From Hevea brasiliensis (taxonomy: Eukaryota > Streptophyta > Magnoliopsida > Malpighiales > Euphorbiaceae): DNA of 64,000 bases. Shown in pieces: positions 47,838 through 58,539 of the stretch (the first letter of the stretch is position 1; each line of letters begins with the position of its first letter). The position numbers were made by a program, and so were the translations under genes. The notes beneath the pieces are model-generated. The model saw only the letters and a list, made by a program, of their open reading frames with translations, was not told the origin of the DNA and ran no database searches. Location: assembly GCF_030052815.1 (NCBI RefSeq), contig NC_079495.1, positions 113,051,677-113,115,676 of the forward strand. Direction: 5' to 3'.

Positions 47838-49820
47838 TGTAACACCCTCCCGGTAGCAACTCCGTACATTCTCTTTATTCGGTGACGTGTCGGTCGGGCC
47901 TAGAACGTCAGAAAAATATTTAAATCAAAGTGAGGGACCATAATTAACTCAAATATTAATAAGAAAAATTTAGAAAAAATTTTAGAAATAAAATACAACC
48001 AAGTCAAATGAGCCGGTGCCCAAGCGATGGGTAACCAGAGGTAAGTTGCGGTTCTCGCAACGAGGAGCCCTAGACCCGGGAAAAAAAATTCATAAAATAA
48101 TTTTTGGGACTCCAGAGAAGGGTTATTGAGGTTCCTATGGCATTAGAATACCAATAAAATATTTAGAAAAATTTTTCAATCGGTACAGCCAATTTTGACC
48201 CGTTAAGCCAAACGGAGGGCATTTTGGTCATTTCGCCTTCAGAAGTGATTTTTGGCCGACTTGTCCAGTTGAGTAAATAATTATTATGATCTAAAATATG
48301 AATAAATATTGCTAAAAATTGAATTGAAAATGAGTAGTGATGAAAAGAAAAGAAAAATGAAATAAAAAGCAAACAACTTGGAATGACCTGAAATTTTGCC
48401 CCGCGTGCAATAAGACATAGAGCTACAATTTTGCTTCTTTGACTAGAAGCTAAAAACCAAGGGAAATAAGACTTTAAGCTAGACCAATCTAGCACACAAA
48501 AATTGAGAATTTGACATTTTGCATACAGTGATGCTTGAAGCATTGTGGCAATGAATGCCAACTTGTAAAAATGGTAAATTACACTATATTGACAGCATAT
48601 TGAGATATAAATTGTGACATATTGATGCTAGAAACAACTTATCCATATTACCTAAAAAGGTCAACATATGCATTGACTTGTGAATTATATAATAGTTAGT
48701 AAACTCCAAAGATTGAAGAATTAAATAATTAATTTATAATGTGCCCTAGTTTGCCTAGTTGACTAGTATGGATAGGTTGGCATGCCAATAGGATTCTAAC
48801 AGCTGTTCTGTAAATGGCTTCATGCCATACTATGTTTTTACGGCTTATTATGCCGCACTGTGACTTTAATAGCCTACGGCTATGCATATTGTGTGTTTAT
48901 TCTTGGCTTATCGCCAAATTGACTATATGGCTTCTTAGCCACACTGTTTGCACACCGGGAGACACTTTGTGTCCGATGGTGTGATGGCCCGAGGTACTAG
49001 GTACCCGGTGCGATATCCGCTTATCCATGCGTCGTGATATAGGCTACACGCATAATTCAAATCATTAAATTCAAATACCTAAATCCGATCTCGACATACA
49101 GTACCACCAAAAATTCGTAAACACTTTATTTACTTTATTTTAGTGTATATTTCTTTATATTTGGCATCACTAAGCAAAATTGCTTAGCGCGTTGCTTTTG
49201 TAACGCGTAGGTATTGGAGACACAGCTGGGGAGCCCAGCAGGCCTATGACCGGGTGAGACATCAGATCTGCACAGGAGTCCAGAGTCCAGAGTCATCTGC
49301 ACTGCATTGCATACATGGTAGGACTTAGGATATCTTGTATTTTGTACTTTTGTTGTATATTTGAAATTCAGCCCTGTATTTTGTAATGTTATGAAAGCTC
49401 TAAACTTTGTAATATTTTGTACATATTAAATGACATGGAGATTTTCTATATATATTTAAATTATTATGGACTGTATTATGGAACTGTTTAATGACTATAA
49501 AAGTCTATTGACTTTACTGAGAAATAGAGACTGTGAAATATTTGAGATTTTGATATCATCATATTAAACTGTTTTCAACAGGTTTGGAAGGACAATTTGT
49601 CCTAAATATAAACGGCACCTTGCCAAATTTTTATTACCAATCTTGAAACACTGATTTTATCAAAGTATGACAATAGTATCAGCATTATATGAATATTACA
49701 TAAAAGACTTCTTAAAATCAAATTGAGTTCAAGAAATGAAATAATCACAGACTAGGTGTTCCGGCACGCCGTGTAGCACGCCTTGCTCGGCTATACTGTA
49801 GACGGGTGAGGGGTGTTACA
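47838..49820 (+). repeat. Chimeric LTR: C 5' part joined to D 3' part
   Basis: Bases 47838-48372 match the C LTR (43334-43868) and bases 48373-49820 match the 3' LTR of D (56489-57932). The switch is at gcaaa|acaact. The right end is a proper LTR end next to the primer-binding site of D. Confidence 0.88.
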
Positions 49821-49825
49821 TTTAG

Positions 49826-49837
49826 TGGTATCAGAGC
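49826..49837 (+). promoter_or_regulatory. Primer-binding site of element D (initiator tRNA-Met)
   Basis: TGGTATCAGAGC, five bases after the LTR end at 49820. Confidence 0.93.
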
Positions 49838-49949
49838 ACGGTTTAGGCATTTCTGGACCTAGATAGATTGCACATCATGCATTGCATTGTAAGTGTTAAG
49901 ATGACGCTAATGCAGATCTTTTGATTTGTTTTGTTATTTTGATCAGAAT

Positions 49950-51052
49950 ATGGACTCCACATCGCAGAGAGCGGTCGATGAGGAAGTGGAAAGTCATGCT
50001 CCATCTATGACTGAACTAGGAGACAGGAGGGAACCTGCTCCACCAGTACCAAATGCACCAGCCACATTTCAGCAAATGGCTGAGTTCTTTAGATAGATGG
50101 CAGGAGTTATGCCACCACCACCACCTCCACATCAAAAATCTCATATGGAGAGACTCAGGAAGTTTGGAGCAGTGGATTTTCTGGGCAAAAGGGAAGATAA
50201 TTCACACAATGAAAACTGGTTGGACAGAACTGGAAGAGTCTTGAAACAACTTCATTGTACTCCAGAGCAGAATTTGGAAGCTGCTGTATCACTACTGCAG
50301 GATGATGCATACCAGTGGTGGGATACAGTAACTAGTGAGGTGCCACCAGAACAGATAACTTGGGATTTCTTTCTCATTGAGTTCAGAAAGAAGTATGTGG
50401 GCAGTGTATACTTGGAAGAGAAGAGAAGGGAGTTTATTACCCTATGCCAGAGACAGCTGACAGTGGCTGAATATGAAAGAGAATTTGTCAGACTGAGCCG
50501 CTATGGGCGGGAAATAGTCCCTAATGAGGCAGAGAGATGCAAGAGATTTGAGGAAGGACTCAATGATAACATTAAAGTAATGATTACAGCCTTGGGGATT
50601 ATAGAGTTTGCCAAGTTAGTGGAAGCTGCACTGAAGGTTGAAAAAGTTAGAATGAATGAGCAGAACAGAAGGGACAGACAGCAGAAAAGAGGTCAGGGTC
50701 AGACCGGTACATCTTCTGCCCCTAGTAAGAAATTCAGAGGTTCGCCTACTCAGAGTTTTAGTAGAGCACCAAGTTAGGGTCAGTCACAGAGGCCCAAATC
50801 TCAGTTTGCACCAAGGAGAGGCCAGTCCACCCCTTCAATGGCTAGCTCTCCAGGAACAGGGTACAGGGGACCAGCCCCAACAGTATCTGTTGCTTGCCCA
50901 CATTGCCAAAAATGGCATAAGGGTGAATGTTGGAGGATGATAGGTGCTTGTTTACGGTGTGGATCTACAGACCACCTAGTCCGAGATTGTCCTCGCAGAA
51001 CTGCTACATCCACTTCGGTATCAACTGATAGGCTGCTCCACTCCAAGGGGTA
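49950..51052 (+). pseudogene. Element D gag
   Basis: It starts ATG (MDSTSQRAVDEEVESH). An in-frame TAG at 50094 interrupts it before MAGVMPPPPPPHQ. The gag core follows (NWLDRTGRVLKQLHC, DAYQWWDTV, FFLIEFRKKYVGS, VAEYEREFVRLSRYG), then a basic Gln/Arg-rich stretch and a second TAG at 50775. After that stop the frame continues to paired zinc knuckles: CPHCQKWHKGEC and CLRCGSTDHLVRDC, the latter a good CCHC. The two TAG codons stand where Gln (CAG/CAA) would be expected, as single C-to-T changes. Confidence 0.88.
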
Positions 51053-51162
51053 GAAGGCGGGTAAGTGAGGCGGCCGGTACTTTACGTAAACCTGTGTCGA
51101 GTGCATGGAGAGAAGCGAAAAACCAGCCAAAGCCTATGCTATAAGGGCACGGGAGGAACAGG

Positions 51163-51600
51163 ATGCTCCGGATGTTATCAAGTGCGTTCCTCCTTTATAA
51201 TACTTGTGCATGCATTAGTGGATCTGGATCTACTCATTCATATATTTGTATCAAGCTGCCCATAGAAAAGGGAATACCAGTGGAGGAAAGTGACCAAGAC
51301 ATCCTGGTCACAAATCCACTAGGCCACAGTGTGGTAGTAAACAAGGTGTATAAGGGCTGTCCATTGAAGATTCAAGGGAAAGAGTTCTTAGCAGACTTAA
51401 TCGAACTACCTTTCCATGAGTTTGATGTGATTTTGGGAATGGACTGGTTATCCCATCATCAGGCAATAGTAGATTGTAAATTGAAGAGAATCTCTCTGAA
51501 AACTGCTGAGAACGAAGAAATAATAGTTGTGGGTGAAAGGACAGATTTCTTGTCCAACGTCATCTCAGCTACAGTTGCAAGGAGATGGCTAAGAAAAGGG
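51163..51600 (+). pseudogene. Element D protease
   Basis: Aspartic protease that would process the polyprotein. The active-site codons are split: one frame reads HALVDLDLL and the other [11 protein letters not shown], because a single base is missing inside the DSG motif (gtggatctggatct at 51218-51231 where gtggattctggatct would keep frame). Downstream [18 protein letters not shown] and [15 protein letters not shown] are intact. Frame-equivalent sequence in element A has its own change at the same motif. Confidence 0.85.
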
Positions 51601-52570
51601 TGTGAAGCCTATCTGGCACACGTGGTTGACACTAGGCAGGGTAAACTTGACTTGTCTGACATACCCACAGTAAGGGATTTCTCTGAGGTATTTCTTGAGG
51701 AATTGCCTAGTTTACCACCAGAAAGGGAAGTTGAATTTGCTATTGAGATTATGCAGGGTACAACTCCCATTTCAATTGCACCGTATAGGATGGCACCTGC
51801 TGAATTGAAAGAGTTAAAAATCCAGCTACAAGAATTACTAGACAAGGGGTTCATATGCCCTAGTGTGTCACCGTGGGGGGCTCAGGTACTATTTGTAAAG
51901 AAGAAAGATGGGACACTGAGGTTATGTGTTGACTACCGGCAGTTAAACAAAGTAACAGTGAAGAACAAGTATCCATTGCCTAGAATTGACGATTTGTTTG
52001 ATTAGTTGAAGGGAGCCGGTGTGTTTTCTAAGATTGATCTCATATCAGGGTATCATCAGCTAAGGGTTAAGGATGCAGATGTGCCTAAGACTGTATTTAG
52101 AACCCGGTATGGGCATTATGAATTCCTGGTGATGCCATTTGGTTTAACAAATGCTCCAGCAGCATTCATGGACCTTATGAACCGTATCTTCCATCCATAC
52201 TTAGATTGGTTCGTAGTGGTCTTCATTGATGACGTCCTGGTGTATTCCAAGGATAAAGAGAACATGATGAGCATTTGAGAATTGTTCTGCAGACTTTAAA
52301 AGAGAAGAAATTGTATGCTAAATTGTCTAAGTGTGAGTCCTGGTTGAATGAGATTGCATTCCTTGGACATGTAGTATCAACTGAAGGGATTAGAGTGGAT
52401 CCCAAGAAGATTGAAGCAGTGATGGAATGGAAGCCTCCCAGAAATACAACTGAGATCAGAAGTTTCTTGGGGTTAGCTGGATATTATAGAAGATTTGTAA
52501 AGGGATTTTCCCTGATAGCTGCTCCAATGACCAAATTACTACACAAGAATATGAAATTTGACTGGAATGA
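51601..52570 (+). pseudogene. Element D reverse transcriptase
   Basis: The linker [16 protein letters not shown] leads to [39 protein letters not shown], then TAG at 52003-52005. The frame continues [35 protein letters not shown] and the catalytic FIDD at 52222-52233. A frameshift near 52258 moves to the frame with [19 protein letters not shown] and [19 protein letters not shown]. All core RT motifs are present, so decay is recent relative to the rest of the window. Confidence 0.9.
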
Positions 52571-52573
52571 CAA

Positions 52574-53100
52574 ATGTCAAGCCAGTTTGAGAGGCTGAAG
52601 GCTATGTTGACAGAGACACCAGTGTTAACACAGCCAATGTCTGGAAAAGACTTTGTAGTCTACAGTGATGCCTCACACAATGGGTTAGGGTGTGTACTCA
52701 TGCAAGAAGGGAAAGTGGTCGCATATGCTTCCAGGCAGTTAAGGCCACATGAAAAGAATTACCCTACTCATGATTTAGAATTAGCAGCAATTATCTTCGC
52801 ATTGAAGATATGGAGGCATTACTTGTATGGAGAAAAATGCTACATAGACACAGACCATAAGAGTCTGAAGTATCTGCCAACCCAGAAGGAACTTAATTTG
52901 AGACAAAGGTGATGGATTGAATTCCTGAAAGATTATGATTGTGTGATTGACTACCACCCTGGGAAGGCAAATGTAGTCGCTGATGCTTTAAGCAGAAAAT
53001 CTATTGTAGCATTAAGATCTCTGAATGCCCAACTATCCTTAACTCATGTTGGAGTTGTTTTGGCTGAGTTGCAAGTGAAGCCGAATCTACAATGAATCTG
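52574..53100 (+). pseudogene. Element D RNase H and connection domain
   Basis: [35 protein letters not shown] and [16 protein letters not shown] are present. A TGA at 52910-52912 follows LRQR, then [20 protein letters not shown] in the same frame. A frameshift at about 52590 separates it from RT. Further stops near 53092 and 53098 close the segment. Confidence 0.88.
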
Positions 53101-53129
53101 AGGATGGGCAGAAGACAGATGAGAAATTA

Positions 53130-53594
53130 ATGGCTGTTATGGGCAAAATCACTGAGGGGAAGGAAACTGAATATGAAGTGAAAGACAATGGGTGCCTGTA
53201 CTATAAAGATAGAGTATGTGTACCAGATGATAAAGAGTTGAATACCAATATTCTGAAAGAAGCACATAACAGTGTGTATGCTATGCACCCAGGAAGCACA
53301 AAAATGTACCATGACCTAAAACTCCAATACTGGTGGCCAAGTATGAAGAAGGACATAGTTGACCATGTAACTAGATGCTTGACCTGTCAACAAGTCAAAG
53401 TAGAACATCAAGTTCCATTAGGTTTGTTGCAGCCCATAAACATACCTGAATGGAAATGGGACCGAGTCACTATGGACTTTGTCAGTGGTCTACCTCTCAC
53501 TCAGAAGAAGCATGATGCAGTATGGGTGATTGTGGATAGGTTAACCAAATCAGCACATTTTCTGCCAGAATCGACTACTCACTGGAAAAGCTAG
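53130..53594 (+). pseudogene. Element D integrase, N-terminal part
   Basis: HHCC zinc-binding segment (EAHNSVYAMHPGSTKMYHDL, CLTCQQVKVEHQ) and the first catalytic Asp in TMDFVSGLPLTQKKHDAVWV. A one-base loss near 53570 shifts the frame after SAHFLPES. Confidence 0.88.
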
Positions 53595-54497
53595 CAGAAT
53601 TGTACATCAGTGAGATAGTTAGACTACATGGAATTCCACTTTCCATTATATCTGATAGAGACCCGAGGTTTATATCTAGATTTTGGAAGAAATTACAAGA
53701 ATCCTTGGGCACACAACTCCATTTTAGTACGGCTTTTCATCCTCAGACGGATGAACAGTCAGAAAGAATAATCCAGGTCCTCGAGGATATGCTGAGAAGT
53801 TGTGTTATTGAGTTTGAGGGAAGTTGGGACAGATACCTTCCACTGGCAGAATTTGCATACAACAATAGCTATCAAGCTAGCATACAGATGGCACCCTATG
53901 AAGCACTGTATGGGAGAAAATGCAGAACACCTGTATGTTGGACTGAATTGGGTGAAGATAAGCTAGTGGGGCCAGACCTGATAAAACAGACGGAGGAAAA
54001 GGTGAAACTGATAAAGGCCAATTTGAAAGTTGCCTCAGACCGACAGAAATCTTATGCTGACTTGAGGAGAAAAGACATAGAGTATGAAGTTGGCGAGAAG
54101 GTATTTCTCAAAGTATCACCGTGGAAGAAAGTGTTGAGATTCGGGAAAAAGGGAAAATTAAGCCCTAGGTTTATTGGCCCATATGAAGTTATTGAACGTG
54201 TGGGACTAGTAACCTACCGATTAGCCTTACCACCTGAGCTGGACAAGATACATAATGTGTTCCATGTCTCGATGCTCAGAAGATACAGATCAGATCCTTC
54301 GCATGTCATCTCAGCAGAAGAAATTGTAGTACAACCTGACCTGACATATGAAGAAGAACCAATTAAAATCTTGGCACGAGAGGTAAAAGAGCTCAGAAAC
54401 AAGACAATTTCACTAGTGAAAATCCTATGGAGACACCACAACATGGAGGAGGCAACCTAGGAGAGCGAGGAGACAATGAGGCAACAGTTCCCTCAGC
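53595..54497 (+). pseudogene. Element D integrase core, C-terminal domain and chromodomain-like tail
   Basis: Second catalytic Asp in SDRDPRFISRFW, distal Glu in TDEQSERIIQ (the usual Gly before Gln is Glu), then KVFLKVSPWKK and LSPRFIGPYEVIERVG. The IHNVFHVSMLRRYRSDPSHV segment and a chromodomain-like end follow (EEEPIKILAREVKELRN, ISLVKILWRHHNMEEAT). A TAG at 54458-54460 replaces the Trp codon, then ESEETMRQQFPQLF. The tail likely guided integration in the active ancestor. Confidence 0.9.
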
Positions 54498-54511
54498 TCT
54501 TCACATCAGGT

Positions 54512-54550
54512 AAATTTCGAGGACGAAATTTTTATTTAGAGGGGAAGAGT
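54512..54550 (+). promoter_or_regulatory. Pre-PPT palindrome-like motif and polypurine tract of element D
   Basis: AAATTTCGAGGACGAAATTT at 54512-54531 and ttagaggggaagagt at 54536-54550, directly before the LTR start TGTAACATCC. Nearly the same arrangement is found in C. Confidence 0.88.
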
Positions 54551-57500
54551 TGTAACATCCCCATTGCATGTGTTCTGTACATTCTGTTGCTCCTGTGGTC
54601 AAATAACAGTCCAGGCAAGTCAGGATGTCTGGAACTACACTTCGGTGATAGTGAACAGACATATAATGATGAAATAAATAAAAAAAAATACAAGAAAAAT
54701 CAAACAAAAATGAAAGAGAGAAAATGATGCTACGTTAAACGAGCCGGCACCACAGCGATGGGTAACCGCACCGAGAAGACCGTTGCCGACTCCAGGACCG
54801 CGGGGAACCCTCTGAATCTAATTTTGAGACATAAATAAAGGTTTATTGAAATGTAATTGACACTACAAATATTAAAGAAAAATTAGTAATTAGTACAAAG
54901 AAAAAAAAATTGAGAAACAGATAAAAATCGGTGTTATCGAAAAATCGGGAATGTAACCCGAAGTGGGGTATTTTGGTCATTTGACACATAGTGTTGCCTT
55001 TTGACCTCAATGTCCATTAAAAATAAATGATATTACACTTTAGAAATGTCATGAAAAATTAAATTGTGATACATTATGTAAATTGAGAAAGAAAGGAGGT
55101 AAATGTATAAATAAAGGAAACTTAGTATAATTAAACATTAAACCATTTATTAGTGCTCCACTAACTATATTACAAAGTACATAAAATAAACATTAGTGGG
55201 CAGAAATGGGTCATCTTCAACCTTGAGAGAAAGCTTGCCGAATTGCTCCTCCCAAAAACCTCCATGGCCGCCCATGCATGAAGCTTTCTCTCTCCATCAT
55301 CAAGCCCTCATTTTCACTTGGTTCCTTCATAAAAGCTTGCCTATTCACCTTGGGGGAGATATTGGCAACAAGAAAAACAAGATTTGGTGAAGTTTTGATA
55401 AGCTTCAAAAGTTGTAAGTGTCCAAATCTCTCCCTTGCTTTAGTAAACCTTGTGTTTAGGTTGAAATGAGTATTTTGGTGAAGAGAAATGAAAGAAATAG
55501 TGAGAAATGGACTTGTCCATTTTTGGGCAGCCATGAACCTTTGTTAAGCTTGAGTTATTTTTACTTCTAATGAATGGAAATGAAGGTTGATTAATTTAAA
55601 TGAAAGTTGTAGTAAGTTTGTGCATAAGTATGTGCATGTAGTGTTTAGATTAAAGGTGTGAAATGGAACCTTGATGCCTTGAGCAAACTGCCATATTTGG
55701 CAGCCCCTAATAGCATGAATTTGTGTGTGAACATGTGGTTATTAATGATATATGTTAATGTTAAATTGTGGGCAGCAAGTGTAAGTGATATTGAAGTATG
55801 AATATGTTGAAGTATATGTGTAATATTAACATTGAAGTATGTTGAATTTTGGTGGAAGTGAATGTTGAACTTAATGATGGATTGTGTGCATTAAGCACTT
55901 GAACATTCTGCCCAGAATTGTTGCTGAAATTGTGTACAATATATGTATAGAAGTGTTGTTGATTGAATATTGTAGTAATGAGGAGGAGAAGGAACATTAA
56001 ATTGGGAGTGTATGAGCTTTGTGCAGGTTGTGTATTGAAGGCAGCACCTAAATTAGGCCATAAGTACCAAACTGTAAACCCAATTGGTATGAGGCTAATT
56101 GGGGGTGAAACTAGACACCAAATAGGCCAACTTTTATGTAGAAATGTTGCCAAAATTCTGCCTAGAAACTGACCTTAAAAAGTGACCAAATCCGGATTAG
56201 TGCATTTAAGGCCTGAAAACTGACCATTTGGGCAGCAGTTAGTGTTTAGGCCATAACTCACTCAAAACAGTCCAATTGACCTGAAATTTTGTCCATGAAT
56301 AGTTAAGACCTATAACTACAAGTCTTATGAAGACACCAAAGCCCAGAAATGACCAGAACCAAGTCAAATGGCTTGCACAAGTTCGGGCACAAAAACTGCC
56401 GAACCAAAAGTGACCTAAAAATTGACCAAATTGTGCACTAAAAGTGCAATCTGTCCAGCTTTAGCAAATTGACCATATCTTGGTCTACACAACTCGGAAT
56501 GACCTGAAATTTTGCCCGCGTGCAATAAGACATAGAGCTACAATTTTGCTTCTTTGACCAAAAGCTAAAAACCAAGGGAAATAGGACTTTAAGCTAGACC
56601 AATCTAGCACACAAAAATTGAGAATTTGACATTTTGCATACAGTGATGCTTAAAGCATTGTGGCAATGAATGCCAACTTGTAAAAATGGTAAATTACACT
56701 ATATTGACAGCATATTGAGATATAAATTGTGACATATTGATGCTAGAAACAACTTATCCATATTACCTAAAAAGGTCAACATATGCATTGACTTGTGAAT
56801 TATATAACAGTTAGTAAACTCCAAAGATTGAAGAATTAAATAATTAATTTATAATGTGCCCTAGTTTGCCTAGTTGACTAGTATGGATAGGTTGGCATGC
56901 CAATAGGATTCTAACAGCTGTTTTGTAAATGGCTTCATGCCATACTATGTTTTTACGGCTTATTATGCAGATCAGGATTTTAATAGCCTACGGCTATACA
57001 TATTGTGTATTTATTCTTGGCTTATCGCCAGATTGACTATATGGCTTCTTAGCCACACTGTTTGCACACCGGGAGACACTTTGTGACCGATGGTGTGATG
57101 ACCCGAGGTGCTAGGTACCCAATGCCAGTATATCCGTTTATCCACCGTCAAGATATAGGCTACACGGCGAATTCAAGTACTATTAAATTCAAATACCTAA
57201 ATCCAACATCGACATACAAAGACCACCAAAAATTTGTAAACACTTTATTTACTTTATTTTAGTGTATATTTCTTTATATTTGGCATCACTAAGCAAAATT
57301 GCTTAGCGAGTTGCTTTTGTAACGCGTAGGTATTGGAGACATAGCTGGGGAGCCCAGCAGGCCTACGACCGGGTGAGACATCAGATCTGCACAAGAGTCC
57401 AGAGTCATCTGCACTGCATTGCATACATGCTAGGACTTAGGATATCTTGTATTTTATACTTTTGTTGTATATTTGAAATTCAGCCCTGTATTTTGTAATG

Positions 57501-57932
57501 TTACGAAAGCTCTAAACTTTGTAATATTTTGTACATATTAAATGACATGGAGATTTTCTATATATATTTAAATTATTATGGACTGTATTATGGAACTGTT
57601 TAATGACTGTAAAAGTCTATTGACTTTACTGAGAAATAGAGACTATGAAATATTTGAGATTTTGATATCATCATATTAAACTGTTTTCAACAGGTTTGGA
57701 AGGACAGTTTGTCCTAAATATAGACGGCACCTTGCCAAATTTTTATTACCAATCTTGAAACACTGATTTTATCAAAGTATGACAATAGTATCAGCATGAT
57801 ATGAGTATTACATAAAAGACTTCTTAAAATCAAATTGAGTTTAAGAAATGAAATAATCGCAGACTAGGTGTTCCGGCACGCCGTGTAGCACGCCTTGCTC
57901 GGCTATACTGTAGACGGGTGAGGGGTGTTACA
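54551..57932 (+). repeat. 3' LTR of element D (3.4 kb)
   Basis: It starts TGTAACATCCCCATTGCATG and ends gacgggtgaggggtgttaca. It has mini-hairpins at about 56932-57058, the stem-loop pair at 57290-57326, and the terminal ccggcacgccgtgtagcacg segment. It matches 48373-49820 from 56489 on. It is followed by ataac, which is interior sequence of a LINE. Open frames at 55217-55534 and 55761-56153 (minus) show no known domain. Confidence 0.88.
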
Positions 57933-58060
57933 ATAACCCCCTCTATTATCCCTGAAAACTGCTACAGTTGAGACTTTCCCTCTTTTATCATCTACAGTTG
58001 CATCAAAGTTCGCTTTAAGGATGTTCAGCAAAGGAGGAGGCCAAACTACTACATGATTTA
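57933..58060 (-). pseudogene. LINE RNase H domain, N-terminal scrap
   Basis: The minus-strand frame near 58015-57935 reads FDATVDDKRGKVSTVAVFRD followed by NRGG. This resembles the start of the plant LINE RNase H domain (usually NFDGA ... AVVRDHNG). It is cut at the LTR. Confidence 0.55.
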
Positions 58061-58247
58061 AGTGGCTAACAACCTAAGAGACCCCCTTGTTTGGGCTTCA
58101 TTAAATGCTTAATGATGAGCAATAATTGCACTAATAACTAAAGACTCATGCTACTTTTGGCCATTAAACAACAAAAAATTCCTGCATTTTTAAATGCTCC
58201 AACACATGAAAACTACTAGCTGAATGAACTCTTTATTCGAGGGATGG

Positions 58248-58538
58248 TTAGCCAGACGGAGTGAAAAGGGCTTCCCAGCAATCTAAGGTGGATATACCAA
58301 AAGTGAGCAAAGATGAATGCAGCCCAAAAAGGGAGTTGAACCAAATTATTGTTACCTTAGGACATTTAAACAAAAGGTGTTTAATAGTTTCCCTTGATCC
58401 ATATATTAAACAATCAGGCGAAACAGATGGAATCCTTTTATGAACCTCTGTATTAGAAGGAAACTTCTCTTTGAGCATAAGCCAAAGGAACATTGAGAGC
58501 TTAAAACAAGGCAATTTTCCAAATCTGTTTCCAAACAA
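58248..58538 (-). pseudogene. LINE reverse-transcriptase zinc-binding domain
   Basis: KLPCFKLSMFLWLMLKEKFP, DCLIYGSRETIKHLLFKCPK and a Trp match the zf-RVT domain that follows RT in plant L1 elements (typical pattern WK..W.. KLPT, C..C...E...H.LF.C). The second Cys of the first pair reads Tyr-Gly here. Confidence 0.75.
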
Positions 58539-58539
58539 C

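Larger units (their letters stand above)
43334..49820 (+). mobile_element. Element C: long LTR with very short interior, ending in a chimeric LTR
   Basis: 5' LTR 43334-47483 (4150 bp, TGTAACACC ... GGTATCACA), primer-binding site 47489-47500, interior of only 354 bp, polypurine tract 47824-47837, then a second LTR start (TGTAACACCCTCCCGGTAGC) at 47838. The second LTR follows the first for 535 bp and then becomes a different LTR, that of element D. The interior has no gag or pol. C is therefore non-autonomous and presumably relied on proteins from a relative. Confidence 0.85.
49821..57932 (+). mobile_element. Element D: Ty3/gypsy chromovirus interior and 3' LTR
   Basis: Primer-binding site 49826-49837, gag-pol 49950-54497, polypurine tract 54538-54550, 3' LTR 54551-57932 (3382 bp). 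The gene order gag-PR-RT-RH-INT-chromodomain is the same as in element A, and the proteins are closely related. The 5' LTR survives only as the right part of the chimeric LTR. Stops and frameshifts occur in almost every domain. Confidence 0.9.

Noticed and set aside
55217..55534. 105-aa minus-strand frame in the D LTR
   Set aside because: No domain and no second family copy in this window keeps it. It overlaps a plus-strand frame of similar length.
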